From positions 1-45,160 of the forward strand of contig JAJPIY010000081.1 in assembly GCA_021324515.1 (NCBI GenBank): 45,160 nucleotides of DNA. The letters are read 5' to 3'. Under the pieces are notes generated by a model. The model was not told where the DNA came from. It worked only from the letters and a program-made list of their open reading frames with translations, and did not search any database. Positions 25,801-34,316 of the stretch are shown here, in pieces. This DNA comes from Planctomycetota bacterium. GTDB taxonomy: Bacteria > Planctomycetota > Planctomycetia > Gemmatales > Gemmataceae. Both the position numbers and the translations under genes were made by a program. How positions within the stretch are numbered: the first letter of the stretch is position 1; every line of letters starts with the position of its first letter.

Positions 25801-26354
25801 AGTCCCATGTTCTTCCACGTCTTGCCGCCGTCGGTTGATTTATACACACCATCCCCATAGGAGACGGAGTTGCGTGGATTGTTCTCGCCCGTACCAACCC
25901 AAACAATGTCTTTATTTGAGGGGGCCACGCATACGTCACCAAGGGACACGGTCGCCTCATGGTCGAATTGGTGCTCGAAAGTGACACCGTTGTTCGTGGT
26001 TTTGAGCAATCCGCCGGAAGCAGTTGCCACCCAGTAGATAGTGGGATCGGCTTCATACACCGAAAAGGCGACGATGCGTCCCCCCATCGCCGCTGGGCCG
26101 ATGCAACGCCACGTCAGTACCTTGGTCCATTCAGCAGGAATTGGCGCCGCCGTGACGGAAGGAGTTGCTGGAATGCGCCGTAGCTCGTCGAGTTTTTGCG
26201 TCAGCTCTTTAATTTGTCGTTCGATATCGGCGATCTGTTTCTCGCGGGAGACTGTCTCTTCAGCCGCAGGCCCAGAGATGCCGAGCAGTATGACCAGCGA
26301 TGCCGTCAGGATGGCCCGCAGGGGCCAGAAAGCGAACGAAATGCGCGAAATCAT
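22887..26354 (-). CDS. Secreted sortilin (VPS10)-like beta-propeller with two PDZ domains
   Basis: An 1155-residue exported protein. The track start (26399) was moved to ATG 26354, which has GAGGA six bases upstream and gives a proper signal peptide (residues 5-33, ending near GPAAEE). A short coiled coil follows (REKQIADIERQIKELTQKL), then a propeller made of BNR/VPS10-type blades such as GVYKSTDGGKTWKNMG and GLFKTTDGGKTWEKI. Two PDZ domains are inserted in the propeller at about residues 340-435 and 445-525 (VGDIIKAADKKPI, AGDIIQKIDKTEV), after which blades resume (GGLYKSTDGGESWTRV). A C-terminal beta domain with APPGMYRIVLTVDG, like the FlgD-type fold, ends the chain. Such propellers are common in planctomycetes but not characterised; peptide binding by the PDZ pair is inferred. 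It lies 32 bases after the permease gene. Confidence 0.85.
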   Translation of the reverse strand: MISRISFAFWPLRAILTASLVILLGISGPAAEETVSREKQIADIERQIKELTQKLDELRRIPATPSVTAAPIPAEWTKVLTWRCIGPAAMGGRIVAFSVYEADPTIYWVATASGGLLKTTNNGVTFEHQFDHEATVSLGDVCVAPSNKDIVWVGTGENNPRNSVSYGDGVYKSTDGGKTWKNMGLRKSFQIGRIVVHPKNPDIVYVGALGRLYGPNEERGLFKTTDGGKTWEKILYVDDKTGVIDIKMHPEDPETLLVATWERMRDGFDSHRGEPPLQDGYDAYDPIKKWGPGSAIYKTTDGGKSFRKLTKGLPTCQLGRIGLDYSRRDPHVVYAIIDCEKIGMGTPPNPVYLGVTGEDAEGGVKLTQVTPAGPAAKAGLKVGDIIKAADKKPIGKYEDLVEQIRTHKIGDKMTLTIVRTEEIRDISVTLGRRPESGRAGGRQFLPLGFRGEEAGNGVRIERVLPGSEPEKAGLQAGDIIQKIDKTEVKNFQQVIELFRAHNPGDKITVQVLRGKENKELHLTIVWRPPSGQENPRRPYSFWYGGQRENVQDQQGPNSFEYGGLYKSTDGGESWTRVNSVNPRPMYFSQVRVDPTDDRYVYVLGIELYRSQDGGKTFKTDRSAFHADQHALWIDPRDSRHMLLGTDGGFYVTYDRMAHWEYLNNMAIGQFYHVSIDSRQPYRVYGGLQDNGSWGGPSHTLDGQGPINEDWILVGGGDGFVCRVDQQDPDLVYYESQDGRMSRRNIRTGEFTPIRPRDVRGQPPYRFNWNTPFILSNHNSQIFYCGGNYVFRSVKKGDDLQVISPEISRTKRGTASALAESPRNPNVLYVGTDDGYVWVTQDGGAKWTNVTAKIGLPGPRWVASIEPSRFTDGRAYVVFDAHRSDDDAPYVYVTEDFGQTWKSLRGNLPMGTTRVLREDIENQNVLYLGTEFGVWVSIDRGGVWTKINNNLPTVAVHELVQHPSNGEMVAATHGRSLWILDVTPLRQMKPETLKTEATLYKPTTAMRWRREPARGTPYGSGNHRFIGENPPSGAQIYYSLSKKAENIQLKIVDYTGRTVRELPVKKEQMAPGLHRLMWDLARSPREPRGQGRSRGPGQDPAPPGMYRIVLTVDGKEHIQSLRVENDPLLKAPSILTEDEEDEEHEKESGRRDDFGT

Positions 26355-26386
26355 GGTTGCGTCCTCGTGTATGGCACTCCTGTGTG

Positions 26387-27904
26387 TCACTGTTTCCAAA
26401 TATAATACACTGGTAGGCCCAGTAAGACGATGACCATGCCGGGCCAGGTCGTCATTGGTCGATATACTACCAGGACTGCGACAATACTAATCGCGCCGAT
26501 GAGATACAGTGCCGGTACTATAGGATAGCCGAACGCCCGATAGGGGCGTTGGGCGTTGGGGCGTTTGATACGCAAGCGATAAACGCCAGCGATGGTCAGG
26601 ACGTAGAACAACAGCGCCGCCGAGATGATGTAATCGAGCAGGTCGGAGTATAGGTTGCCGTAGGTCTTTTCGTGGACATTATAGGTCCGCGGCAGTACGA
26701 GTAAGACAGCCCATCCCCCTTGCACGATCAGCCCCCAGGCAGGCACGCGGGCAGCATTGAGGCGCCCAGCGCGGGCGAAGAACAAGCCATCGCGGGCCAT
26801 CGCATAATAGGCCCGCGCTCCGGCCAAGATCAAGCCATTATTGCAGCCGAACGTTGAGATCATGATGGCGGCGGCCATCAACGGCACCCCGAAGCGAGGG
26901 AATATCCGCGCCAGCATGACCGTGGCCACGCGGTTGTTTTCCGCTTGCTGAATGTCCTCAAACGGCAGCGTCACCAGGTAGGCGAGGTTCGCCAGCAAGT
27001 ACAGCAGAAGGACCGAGGACGTGCCCAGGGCCAGCGCCAACGGCAGGTTGCGGCGCGGCTGGCGAACCTCGCCGGCGATGAAGGTCACATTGTTCCAGGC
27101 GTCTGAAGAAAACAGCGAACCTGTCTGCGACTCGCACAAAGCCACGAACAAACCAAAAGCGGTCGCCGCCGTCAACCCGCCGCCCAGGTCGGTCAGCTTG
27201 CCGCGCGGCGTCCACAGGTCGCCGAAGTTCGCACTTACCGCCTCGGCATTCCAGCCGAGTATCAGGCCCACGCCAATCAGGCCCAGCAGCGCTCCGGTCT
27301 TGGCCACGGTGAACAGGTTTTGCACAAGTTTGCCATAACGCAGTCCGCAAACGTTCGTTGCCGTCAAGAAAAGGATCATCAGCATGCCGACCAACTGCGC
27401 CGTGGACAGTGATAAGGCGTAGCCGGGGGTCAGGTGCCACGGACCTAGAAGATACTTTTCCTCCGAGATAATCGGCCACAAGGTGCCGGCGAAGCGGGCG
27501 AAGGCCACGGCCACCGCTGCAATGAAGCCCGTTTGGATGACGAGGAACAGCGTCCACCCATAGAGAAACCCCAGAAGCGGCGAAAACGCCTCGCGCAGAT
27601 AGAGGTATTGGCCACCGGCCTGCGGCATCATAGCGGCCAATTCGCCATAGGACAAAGCAGCGCTAACGGTCAGGACGCCGGTAATCAGCCAGGCGACGAG
27701 CAACCAACCGGGGCTGCCCAACTGTCCAGCCATTGTCGCCGGCACAATAAAAATGCCCGAACCGATCATCGAGCCTACTACGACCATCGTGGCATCAAAG
27801 AGGCCCAGGCCGCGATGAAATTCCGTATCCAGACCAGCGTTTCCTGCTGTGCTTTCGTCCGCAGGGGGGATGGGCGTCTCGCTGGTCGATGCTCCGTTGT
27901 GCAT
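26387..27904 (-). CDS. APC-superfamily amino acid permease
   Basis: A 505-residue inner-membrane transporter of the amino acid-polyamine-organocation superfamily. After a polar 30-residue tail comes the TM1 signature VVGSMIGSGIFIVPATMAG, and about twelve hydrophobic helices follow. The sequence AWNNVTFIAGEVRQPRRNLPLAL in the middle is typical of the L-type exchanger branch, to which bacterial serine/threonine exchangers belong. Substrate cannot be named from sequence. The ATG has GAGG five bases upstream and lies seven bases after the MFS gene stop, so the two are almost certainly translated from one message. The sortilin-like gene follows by 32 bases, suggesting uptake of amino acids or peptides connected to extracellular binding, which is inference. 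Confidence 0.9.
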   Translation of the reverse strand: MHNGASTSETPIPPADESTAGNAGLDTEFHRGLGLFDATMVVVGSMIGSGIFIVPATMAGQLGSPGWLLVAWLITGVLTVSAALSYGELAAMMPQAGGQYLYLREAFSPLLGFLYGWTLFLVIQTGFIAAVAVAFARFAGTLWPIISEEKYLLGPWHLTPGYALSLSTAQLVGMLMILFLTATNVCGLRYGKLVQNLFTVAKTGALLGLIGVGLILGWNAEAVSANFGDLWTPRGKLTDLGGGLTAATAFGLFVALCESQTGSLFSSDAWNNVTFIAGEVRQPRRNLPLALALGTSSVLLLYLLANLAYLVTLPFEDIQQAENNRVATVMLARIFPRFGVPLMAAAIMISTFGCNNGLILAGARAYYAMARDGLFFARAGRLNAARVPAWGLIVQGGWAVLLVLPRTYNVHEKTYGNLYSDLLDYIISAALLFYVLTIAGVYRLRIKRPNAQRPYRAFGYPIVPALYLIGAISIVAVLVVYRPMTTWPGMVIVLLGLPVYYIWKQ

Positions 27905-27911
27905 GTTTGCC

Positions 27912-29201
27912 TCACTCCGGCAATGGTTGGCCGCGCGTCTCCGGGGCGAACCAGATGACGACCAGACCGGCGAGATAAATCAAGCTAATAACGGCCCCGG
28001 CTTGGGCATATTTACCTGGAGAGACATTGTAGAGCAAATGACTCATGACGAGCGCACCGCCCGCCGCGATAATGCGGCCGAAGTTGTAGCCAAAGCCCTG
28101 GCCGGTGGCCCGTACGCGCGTGGGGAACAACTCCGGCAAATACAGCGGCAGCCAACCATAGAACGAAGCTGTGAAGAACCCGGTCAAGCCGATCACCAGT
28201 AACAAGCCCCCATCCAGGTTCGCTTCCTGGTCCGAGGGCAAGTACCAACGAAACAGATAGGCACAGATCAGAAGCGAGCCGAGACTAAGGCCAAAGTAAG
28301 TGCGGCGGCGGCCGAAGGTGTGAGCGAGCAGCGCCCCGCTCATGGCCCCGAAGCAAGCGCCGAGGGCCGAACTGGCCTGGGCATACAGGCTCCATTCCTG
28401 CTGTCCGCTCACCGCCTTGATCCACAAGGGGATCATCGAGGCGACGGCCCCCCAGGTGGCGATCAAGGGGATGCCGCTCAGCGTGGCCGCCAGGAGGCTG
28501 CGCCAGCGCAGGGCCGGCGTGAAAATGGCGGCCATTCCCGGCCGCGGCCCCGTTTGAATAGCGTGTTGCCATTTTGCGGATTCTGGTACGAAGACACGCA
28601 AGAAAAAGGTCAGCAGGGCGGGAAAGGCGCAGACGCCGAATACCCAGCGCCAGCCGCCGGCTCCCACCGGCACCAGGCGGTCCACAAGCCAAACCGTGGG
28701 CACCGTCAGCAGGAAACCGATGTTGGCCGCAGCACCGATCAGTCCCGCCAAGAGCGGCCGCAGCGTCTGCGGCCAACTTTCCATGACCAGGGCGACACCC
28801 AGCGACCATTCGCCGCCCATGCCCAACGACGCCAAAAAACGCAAGGCCGCCAACTGCCAGGCGTTCTGCGCCAGACCACACAGGGCCGTAAAACAAGCGT
28901 AGCTGAGCACGCACAGCACCATAGCGCGGACGCGGCCCAGCCAATCGCCCAACCAGCCGAATAGCCAGCCGCCCATCGCAGCACCGACCAGAAAACTCGC
29001 CGCCAGGCCGGCGTTCCAGGCACCGATCGTCCCTTCGCCCTGTCCTCCGGTCTGCTGTACCTGAAGGACCTCGCTCAGGGCCGGATGGCCGACCACGCCC
29101 AGCACGCCTTGCTCGAAACCATCGAACATCCAGCCCAACAGCGCCGCCGCCAAGGCCATCCATTGTCCGCGATGGATCTGCCGCAGTTCTGCACCGCCCA
29201 T
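27912..29201 (-). CDS. Major facilitator superfamily transporter
   Basis: A 429-residue secondary transporter with about twelve hydrophobic helices. TM1 carries GWMFDGFEQG, the D-G-[FL] form seen in sugar/organic acid carriers, and the loop between TM2 and TM3 has the superfamily motif GWLGDWLGRVRAM. The second half repeats the pattern. It resembles the sialate/aromatic acid-like symporters; the substrate is not known. The Shine-Dalgarno site is weak (AAAGG). It is the first gene of the minus-strand series and faces the cytochrome gene at 29363 across a 161-base divergent gap, so its promoter should lie there. Confidence 0.85.
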   Translation of the reverse strand: MGGAELRQIHRGQWMALAAALLGWMFDGFEQGVLGVVGHPALSEVLQVQQTGGQGEGTIGAWNAGLAASFLVGAAMGGWLFGWLGDWLGRVRAMVLCVLSYACFTALCGLAQNAWQLAALRFLASLGMGGEWSLGVALVMESWPQTLRPLLAGLIGAAANIGFLLTVPTVWLVDRLVPVGAGGWRWVFGVCAFPALLTFFLRVFVPESAKWQHAIQTGPRPGMAAIFTPALRWRSLLAATLSGIPLIATWGAVASMIPLWIKAVSGQQEWSLYAQASSALGACFGAMSGALLAHTFGRRRTYFGLSLGSLLICAYLFRWYLPSDQEANLDGGLLLVIGLTGFFTASFYGWLPLYLPELFPTRVRATGQGFGYNFGRIIAAGGALVMSHLLYNVSPGKYAQAGAVISLIYLAGLVVIWFAPETRGQPLPE

Positions 29202-29275
29202 ATCCGCGCCGCCTTTCTAACTGTCTCCTGTGGGGAACCTTACGAAAACCAGCATAGCGGTTACTGCGGCAGCGT

Positions 29276-29329
29276 CCAGGAAATCCCTGGAAATAGCCCT
29301 CGCCGTGCTCTAGGATGTTAGTAATCCTA
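29276..29329. promoter_or_regulatory. Inverted repeats in the divergent promoter gap
   Basis: The 161-base gap between the divergent MFS and cytochrome genes contains two operator-like inverted repeats: CCAGG-N5-CCTGG (29276-29290) and TAGGAT-N7-ATCCTA (29311-29329). The second lies 33 bases before the ATG at 29363. No convincing -35/-10 pair was found by eye. They are candidates only. Confidence 0.3.
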
Positions 29330-29362
29330 CCGTGATCTCGCCTCCTACCAGGACGCCTTGCT

Positions 29363-32300
29363 ATGAACAACCTTCGCTGTGTTTTCTTCCTGACCATGCT
29401 GACGACGGCCCTATGGTCCCCCGCGCTCCCTGCTCAGGGCTTCACGCCCGAAGAAGCCCTCCGGCGCATGAAAGTTGCCGACGGTTTCGAGGTCAAGCTC
29501 GTCGCCAGTGAACCGGCCATCCGCCAGCCGTTGACGATGACTTTCGACGAGCGTGGCCGCTTGTGGGTGCTTCAGTATCTTCAATATCCCCATCCCGCCG
29601 GATTGAAGCCAGTCAAGGTAGATGAATTTCTGCGTACCGTTTATGATCGTGTGCCGGAGCCGCCGCCAAAGGGGCCGCGCGGGGCGGATCGTATCACCAT
29701 CCTCGAAGATCCCGACGAAAACGGCCGCTATCGCAAAGCCAAGGATTTCGTGACCGGCCTGAACCTCGCCTCCGGTTTGTGCCTGGGCGACGGCGGTGTT
29801 TACGTATTGCAGGTTCCTTATCTACTCTTTTACCCCGACCGCAACGGGGATGATGTGCCGGATGGCCCGCCGGAAGTGCTGTTGAATGGTTTCGGCATGG
29901 AGGACGCCCATGCGGTGGCTAACTCATTGCAATGGGGGCCAGACGGCTGGCTCTATGGCGCCCAGGGCAGTACCGTGACGGCCAAGATCCGCGGCCTCGA
30001 ATTCCAGCAGGGCATCTGGCGCTATCATCCGCGGACCAAACGCTTCGAACTGTTCGCTGAGGGCGGCGGCAACACCTGGGGACTCGATTTCGACGAACAG
30101 GGCCAGATCATCGCCGGCACCAACTGGGGCGGCTTCGCCATGCTGCACCAAGTGCAAGGCGGCTATTACGTCAAGGGCTTCAGCAAGCATGGTCCGTTGC
30201 ACAATCCACATACTTACGGGTACTTCCAGCACATGCCCTGCCAGCATTTCAAAGGGGGGCACGTCACCTGCGGCGGCATCATCTATCAGGGCGGTGCTTA
30301 CCCCGAGGCGTTCCGTAACGTGTACATCGCGGGAAACCTCCTTTCCAACGCTCTTTACTGGTATACTCTCGAACGCAAGGGGTCGAGCTTTACGAGCCGT
30401 TTCGGCGGCGATTTCCTGGTGGCCAACGATACCTGGTTTCGTCCGATCGATTGCCTGGTCGGCCCGGACGGCGCCGTTTATGTCGCCGACTGGTATGACA
30501 AGCGCGCCAATCACGTCGATCCTGTCGATAATTGGGACCGCACCAATGGCCGAATTTACAAGATCGTGGCCAAGAGCCAACGGGGTGGCGTGAGCGCCCC
30601 GAAAAGCCAAACTCGGGGTGATCACGCTATCTCGCTTGCCAAGCTATCGAGCAAGGAATTGATCGCACTGCTCGACCATCCCAACAATTGGCAGCGGCGC
30701 GAGGCCCGGCGCCTCCTGGGCGAGCGGCGCGATGCTTCGGTGTGGCCGGTGCTCCGAAAGTCCGTACTCGCGCATGATGGCCAGCTAGCGTTGGAATCGC
30801 TGTGGGCACTGTACGTAAGCGGCGGATTCGATGAGGCATTCGCGCAGCAGTTGTTCGATCACACCAATGAGCACGTCCGAGCCTGGAGCGTGCGTTTGCT
30901 TGGGGATGCGAAGCAAGTGTCCGTCCCCACGCGCGAACGACTGGTCGCCCTGGCGCGGCGGGAAACAAGTCCGGTGGTGCGCAGCCAACTCGCCTGTTCG
31001 AGCAAGCGTCTGCCGGCCGCCGATGGTTTGCCAATCGTCCGGGAGCTGTTGCGGCACTCCGAAGATGTAGACGATCCGTATATTCCGCTATTGCTCTGGT
31101 GGGCCGTCGAAGACAAGGCCGTTGCTCACCGCGATCAAGTGCTCGCCCTTCTCGACGCACCGGACGCTTGGCGGCTGCCGTTGGTGAAACGTTTCTTGCT
31201 CGAACGTTTGGCTCGTCGCTATCTGGCCGAAGGCGGCAAGACTGACCTGGAAACGTGTGCTTATCTTTTGGAGCAGGCGCCCGGACCCGAAGAGCGCGAG
31301 CTACTGCTGAGCGGCATGGACAAGGCGCTGGAAGGCCGGCTGCTGACCGAGGCACCGCCGGTTTTCTCCAAGACCATCGTGGGCCTATGGCGGCGTTCGC
31401 CGGATTCTCCTGTCTTGCTCCGCTTAGCTGTGCGCCTGGGGGAGGCAGAAGCCCATTCTCATCTGCTCAAGCGAATTGCGGACGCCAGAGTCTCGGAAAA
31501 AGAGCGAATACTGCTTGTCGAATTGCTCGACCAGGTCGGTAAGGCCGAGAATGTGCCGCTATTGCTTGATCTGCTCGCTACAGCGAAAACCGACGCCCTG
31601 CGCGGGGCTGTTTTGTCGGCATTACAGTCGTTCCCGGATGCGCGCATCGCTGAGCGCGTGTTGGCGCTCTATCCACGTTTATCGCCGGCCTTGCGCACGC
31701 GCGCGCAAGGATTACTCGCCAGTCGGCCGACCTCGGCGCTTGCTCTGCTACAGGCCGTGGACACGGGGCGGATCGCGCCGCGCGATGTCCCCTTGGACCG
31801 ACTCCAGCGTCTGACGACGTACAAGGACGAGCGCCTTGCCAAACTCATCGCCAAGCACTGGGGCACGGTTGCACCGGCGACGGCAGGCGAGAAAATCTCG
31901 CGCATCCGCAGCATTAACCTGATTCTGTCGCGCGGCGGCAAAGGCGACCCGGCCAACGGCCGATTGCTTTTTCAAAAGAACTGCGCCGTTTGTCATACTC
32001 TGTTCGGCGAAGGCAACAAGGTCGGTCCCGACCTGACTAGCGCCGATCGCAAAAACCGCGCGTATCTCATCACGCAAATCGTCGACCCCAGCGCCGTCAT
32101 CCGCGCCGAATATCAGGCGTTCCACATTGAAACGAAGGACGGTCGTTCGCTGTTTGGTCTGATCGTGGAAAATACGCCAGGGGCCGTGACGCTGGTGGAT
32201 AGCAAGAACGAGCGCACCCTCATACCCCGCAGCAAGATCGAGCAGATGGCACCGGCGTCCGTATCGCTGATGCCGGAGAAGATCCTCGATCCCTTGACCG

Positions 32301-32389
32301 ATGAGGAGTTGTGCGATCTGTTTAGTTATCTGCAAAGCGATGGGCCAGAGTCGTCGAAGGCAGATGCTGCCATAAAAAGAAGGCGGTAA
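29363..32389 (+). CDS. PVC-type dehydrogenase propeller/HEAT/cytochrome c protein
   Basis: A 1008-residue exported protein with signal peptide MNNLRCVFFLTMLTTALWSPALPAQG. Residues about 25-405 form the planctomycete 'membrane-bound dehydrogenase' propeller (DGFEVKLVASEPAIRQPLTM, LQWGPDGWLYGAQG, VGPDGAVYVADWYD), related in fold to quinoprotein sugar dehydrogenases. Residues about 430-850 are helical HEAT-like repeats. The last domain is cytochrome c-like: NCAVCH with heme-binding Cys874, Cys877 and His878, GPDL, and a likely axial Met in SLMPEKI. AGGA lies nine bases before the ATG. Periplasmic oxidation of a carbohydrate or alcohol with electron transfer to the heme is the accepted guess for this family, but no member's substrate is firmly known. 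The gene stands alone and is divergent from the MFS gene. Confidence 0.9.
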   Translation: MNNLRCVFFLTMLTTALWSPALPAQGFTPEEALRRMKVADGFEVKLVASEPAIRQPLTMTFDERGRLWVLQYLQYPHPAGLKPVKVDEFLRTVYDRVPEPPPKGPRGADRITILEDPDENGRYRKAKDFVTGLNLASGLCLGDGGVYVLQVPYLLFYPDRNGDDVPDGPPEVLLNGFGMEDAHAVANSLQWGPDGWLYGAQGSTVTAKIRGLEFQQGIWRYHPRTKRFELFAEGGGNTWGLDFDEQGQIIAGTNWGGFAMLHQVQGGYYVKGFSKHGPLHNPHTYGYFQHMPCQHFKGGHVTCGGIIYQGGAYPEAFRNVYIAGNLLSNALYWYTLERKGSSFTSRFGGDFLVANDTWFRPIDCLVGPDGAVYVADWYDKRANHVDPVDNWDRTNGRIYKIVAKSQRGGVSAPKSQTRGDHAISLAKLSSKELIALLDHPNNWQRREARRLLGERRDASVWPVLRKSVLAHDGQLALESLWALYVSGGFDEAFAQQLFDHTNEHVRAWSVRLLGDAKQVSVPTRERLVALARRETSPVVRSQLACSSKRLPAADGLPIVRELLRHSEDVDDPYIPLLLWWAVEDKAVAHRDQVLALLDAPDAWRLPLVKRFLLERLARRYLAEGGKTDLETCAYLLEQAPGPEERELLLSGMDKALEGRLLTEAPPVFSKTIVGLWRRSPDSPVLLRLAVRLGEAEAHSHLLKRIADARVSEKERILLVELLDQVGKAENVPLLLDLLATAKTDALRGAVLSALQSFPDARIAERVLALYPRLSPALRTRAQGLLASRPTSALALLQAVDTGRIAPRDVPLDRLQRLTTYKDERLAKLIAKHWGTVAPATAGEKISRIRSINLILSRGGKGDPANGRLLFQKNCAVCHTLFGEGNKVGPDLTSADRKNRAYLITQIVDPSAVIRAEYQAFHIETKDGRSLFGLIVENTPGAVTLVDSKNERTLIPRSKIEQMAPASVSLMPEKILDPLTDEELCDLFSYLQSDGPESSKADAAIKRRR

Positions 32390-32558
32390 GTGAGCAAAGA
32401 GCGAATCGTGGCCCTATTTGCTCCAGTATCTGTACCGGCACGCCAGTCTGGACGTTGGTACAGTCGGTCGGCTTCATCCAAGCTGCGGAGGGACGCCGAA
32501 GAAGAAAGAGTCCTCGCCGCCGAGCGTCAGCATGCCCCAGGCAGACAAGGAGTGCTAA

Positions 32559-32611
32559 CCCCCCACCCTAACCCTCCCCCACAGGGGGGGAGGGAAAAGT
32601 CCGCCAGTCCT
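32559..32611. repeat. C/G-rich hairpin repeat copy with conserved flank
   Basis: CCCCCCACCCTAACCCTCCCCC-ACA-GGGGGGGAGGG is a copy of the family seen at 15-101. It is followed by AAAAGTCCGCCAGTCCTAAG, which recurs almost unchanged at about 42973-42990, so the flank belongs to the repeat. The rest of the 311-base gap 32390-32700 shows no gene. Confidence 0.7.
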
Positions 32612-32651
32612 AAGGGGGTAGCACCAAGTCCGCCTTGGCGCTATCCCCCTT
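32612..32651. terminator. Strong hairpin between convergent genes
   Basis: AAGGGGGTAGC-A-CCAAG pairs with CTTGG-C-GCTATCCCCCTT around a 4-base loop, giving about 16 pairs with one bulge and one mismatch. It lies between the stop of the cytochrome gene and that of the convergent protease gene. On the minus strand a T-rich stretch (ACTTTTCCC) follows about 20 bases on; on the plus strand CTTCTTG follows. A bidirectional terminator is the likely role. Confidence 0.5.
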
Positions 32652-32700
32652 CTTGACATACCTCCTTTGGCCGACGCTCCGGGAGATAAAAGACGGCTCG

Positions 32701-34203
32701 CTAATCGCGTGACGACTTGAGCAACACATAGTTTGTGCCCCCTTGGGGCGTCTCGATTTGCAACAGTACACCCTTGTCCAACGAGGCAGCCTCGATGGCG
32801 TCGCGTAGCCCTTTTGCAGACGCGATCGGTTTCTTGTCCACTTTGGTAATGAGCATACCCCGGCGTAAACCCGCATCGTCGGCGGGGCTGCCCTGCTTGA
32901 CGGCAGCGATGACGGCCCCCTTGGCCTGTTCACTGTAGCCTAGGCTGTCGGCCACGTCCGCTGTCAGATCGACTGCCTCGATGCCAATCTTGTCGATGAC
33001 GACGCCGTCCGACTCGCGTTCCATGCGGCGGGGCAACGGTACGCGCGTGGTGCCGTACTTGCCGGGCTGTTCCTCGATCGTCACCTGGAACGTTTTGGCT
33101 TGCCCATCGCGCAGGACTTGCACGGCGATGGTCTTGCCAACCGGCAGACGCGCGACGATCATCTGCAATTCACGGCCGTTGGCGATGGGTTTATTGTCCA
33201 GCGCCGTGATAACATCGCCATCTTTCAATCCGGCCTTGGCGCCCGGCGTGTCCTCGAAGACGCGCGTGATTAGCACGCCATGTTCACCTTGCCGAAGTCC
33301 CAGGCGGGCGGCAATGTCCGGTTCGGTGATGTCCTTGACTTGCACGCCGAGATAGCCGCGCCGTACCACGCCTTCTTTGAGCAATTGCGGCATGATGGTC
33401 TTGGCGATGTTGCTGGAAATGGCCAGGCCCACGCCCTGCCAGCCACCGCTACGGCTCTTGATGGCCGCATTGATGCCAATGACTTTACCGTCCAGGCTCA
33501 CCAGGGGCCCGCCGCTGTTGCCAGGATTGATGGCGGCATCGGTCTGCAAGAAGTCTTCATACATATTCAGCTGCAAACTCCGGCCCTTGGCGCTGATGAT
33601 GCCGTGCGTCACGGTCCCTGTCAGCCCAAAGGGCGCCCCAATGGCCAGCACCCGATCGCCAATCTGCATGGCGTCGCTGTCGCCTAACTCCAGAAAAGGC
33701 AGGGCGCCTGGCGCCTCAATGCGGACGATGGCCAGGTCCGTCTTGGGATCGGTCTTCACGTCCTTGGAGGTAAATTTGCGCCCGTCACTTAATTGCACCG
33801 TAACTTGACTGGCCCCATCGACAACGTGGAAATTGGTCAAGATGACCCCCTGGGGATCGACGAGGAAACCGGAACCAAAGCCGCCGCGCGGCATGGGTGA
33901 ATCGTCGTCATCGCCGAATTCAAATTCAAAGGGGAAATCGAAGAAGCGGCGGAATTCCTCCGGCAGGCCCTCCATCGGCATCGGCACCCGGCGACGGCCT
34001 TTGCGGGCCGGGGCCGGCTGGGCCTTCGAGTCAATGCTGACCACGGCCGGTAACACCTTCTTGACCACATCTCGGTAAGACGTTAGCTCTTTCGGGATGC
34101 CCGGGACGGCCTGGTCCTGGCCTTTCAGCAATGGCCCTGCGAGGAACGTGCCGACTATCCCGCCCAGCACCAGGCAACAGACGATCAAGGAACAGCGCTT
34201 CAT
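32701..34203 (-). CDS. HtrA/DegP-type serine protease
   Basis: A 500-residue periplasmic quality-control protease. It has a signal peptide or anchor (residues 4-27), an acidic loop rich in Phe, Glu and Asp (FFDFPFEFEFGDDDDS), and a trypsin-like domain with all three catalytic residues: His126 (TNFHVVDG), Asp156 (KTDLAIV) and Ser230 (GNSGGPL). Two PDZ domains follow (about 285-375 and 410-495; AGLKDGDVITALDNKPI and AGLRRGMLITKVDKKPI). This is the usual DegP length and layout. GAGGAGG six bases before the ATG makes the start secure. In the family it degrades or refolds misfolded envelope proteins. The gene stands alone, convergent with the cytochrome gene, with a possible promoter at 34317-34346. 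Confidence 0.95.
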   Translation of the reverse strand: MKRCSLIVCCLVLGGIVGTFLAGPLLKGQDQAVPGIPKELTSYRDVVKKVLPAVVSIDSKAQPAPARKGRRRVPMPMEGLPEEFRRFFDFPFEFEFGDDDDSPMPRGGFGSGFLVDPQGVILTNFHVVDGASQVTVQLSDGRKFTSKDVKTDPKTDLAIVRIEAPGALPFLELGDSDAMQIGDRVLAIGAPFGLTGTVTHGIISAKGRSLQLNMYEDFLQTDAAINPGNSGGPLVSLDGKVIGINAAIKSRSGGWQGVGLAISSNIAKTIMPQLLKEGVVRRGYLGVQVKDITEPDIAARLGLRQGEHGVLITRVFEDTPGAKAGLKDGDVITALDNKPIANGRELQMIVARLPVGKTIAVQVLRDGQAKTFQVTIEEQPGKYGTTRVPLPRRMERESDGVVIDKIGIEAVDLTADVADSLGYSEQAKGAVIAAVKQGSPADDAGLRRGMLITKVDKKPIASAKGLRDAIEAASLDKGVLLQIETPQGGTNYVLLKSSRD

Positions 34204-34316
34204 GATCGACCTCCTCTCAACCTCCAGCGAGCGGAGTTGCGTCAGCGCCCCAAGCAGCTAGCCCTTGAATAGCGCGCACGCAACTCCACGCGCCGCCCAT
34301 CACGATCTCTCTAGCA

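Noticed and set aside
28285-29397. 370-codon minus-strand ORF overlapping the MFS gene in another frame
   Set aside because: The MFS frame has helices and the DxxGR motif; this frame is Arg/Gly-rich without domains.
32595-32611. RNase P-like word (GGGAAAAGTCCGCC)
   Set aside because: It resembles the conserved GAGGAAAGTCC core only in part, the rest of the RNA is absent, and the word recurs as part of a dispersed repeat.
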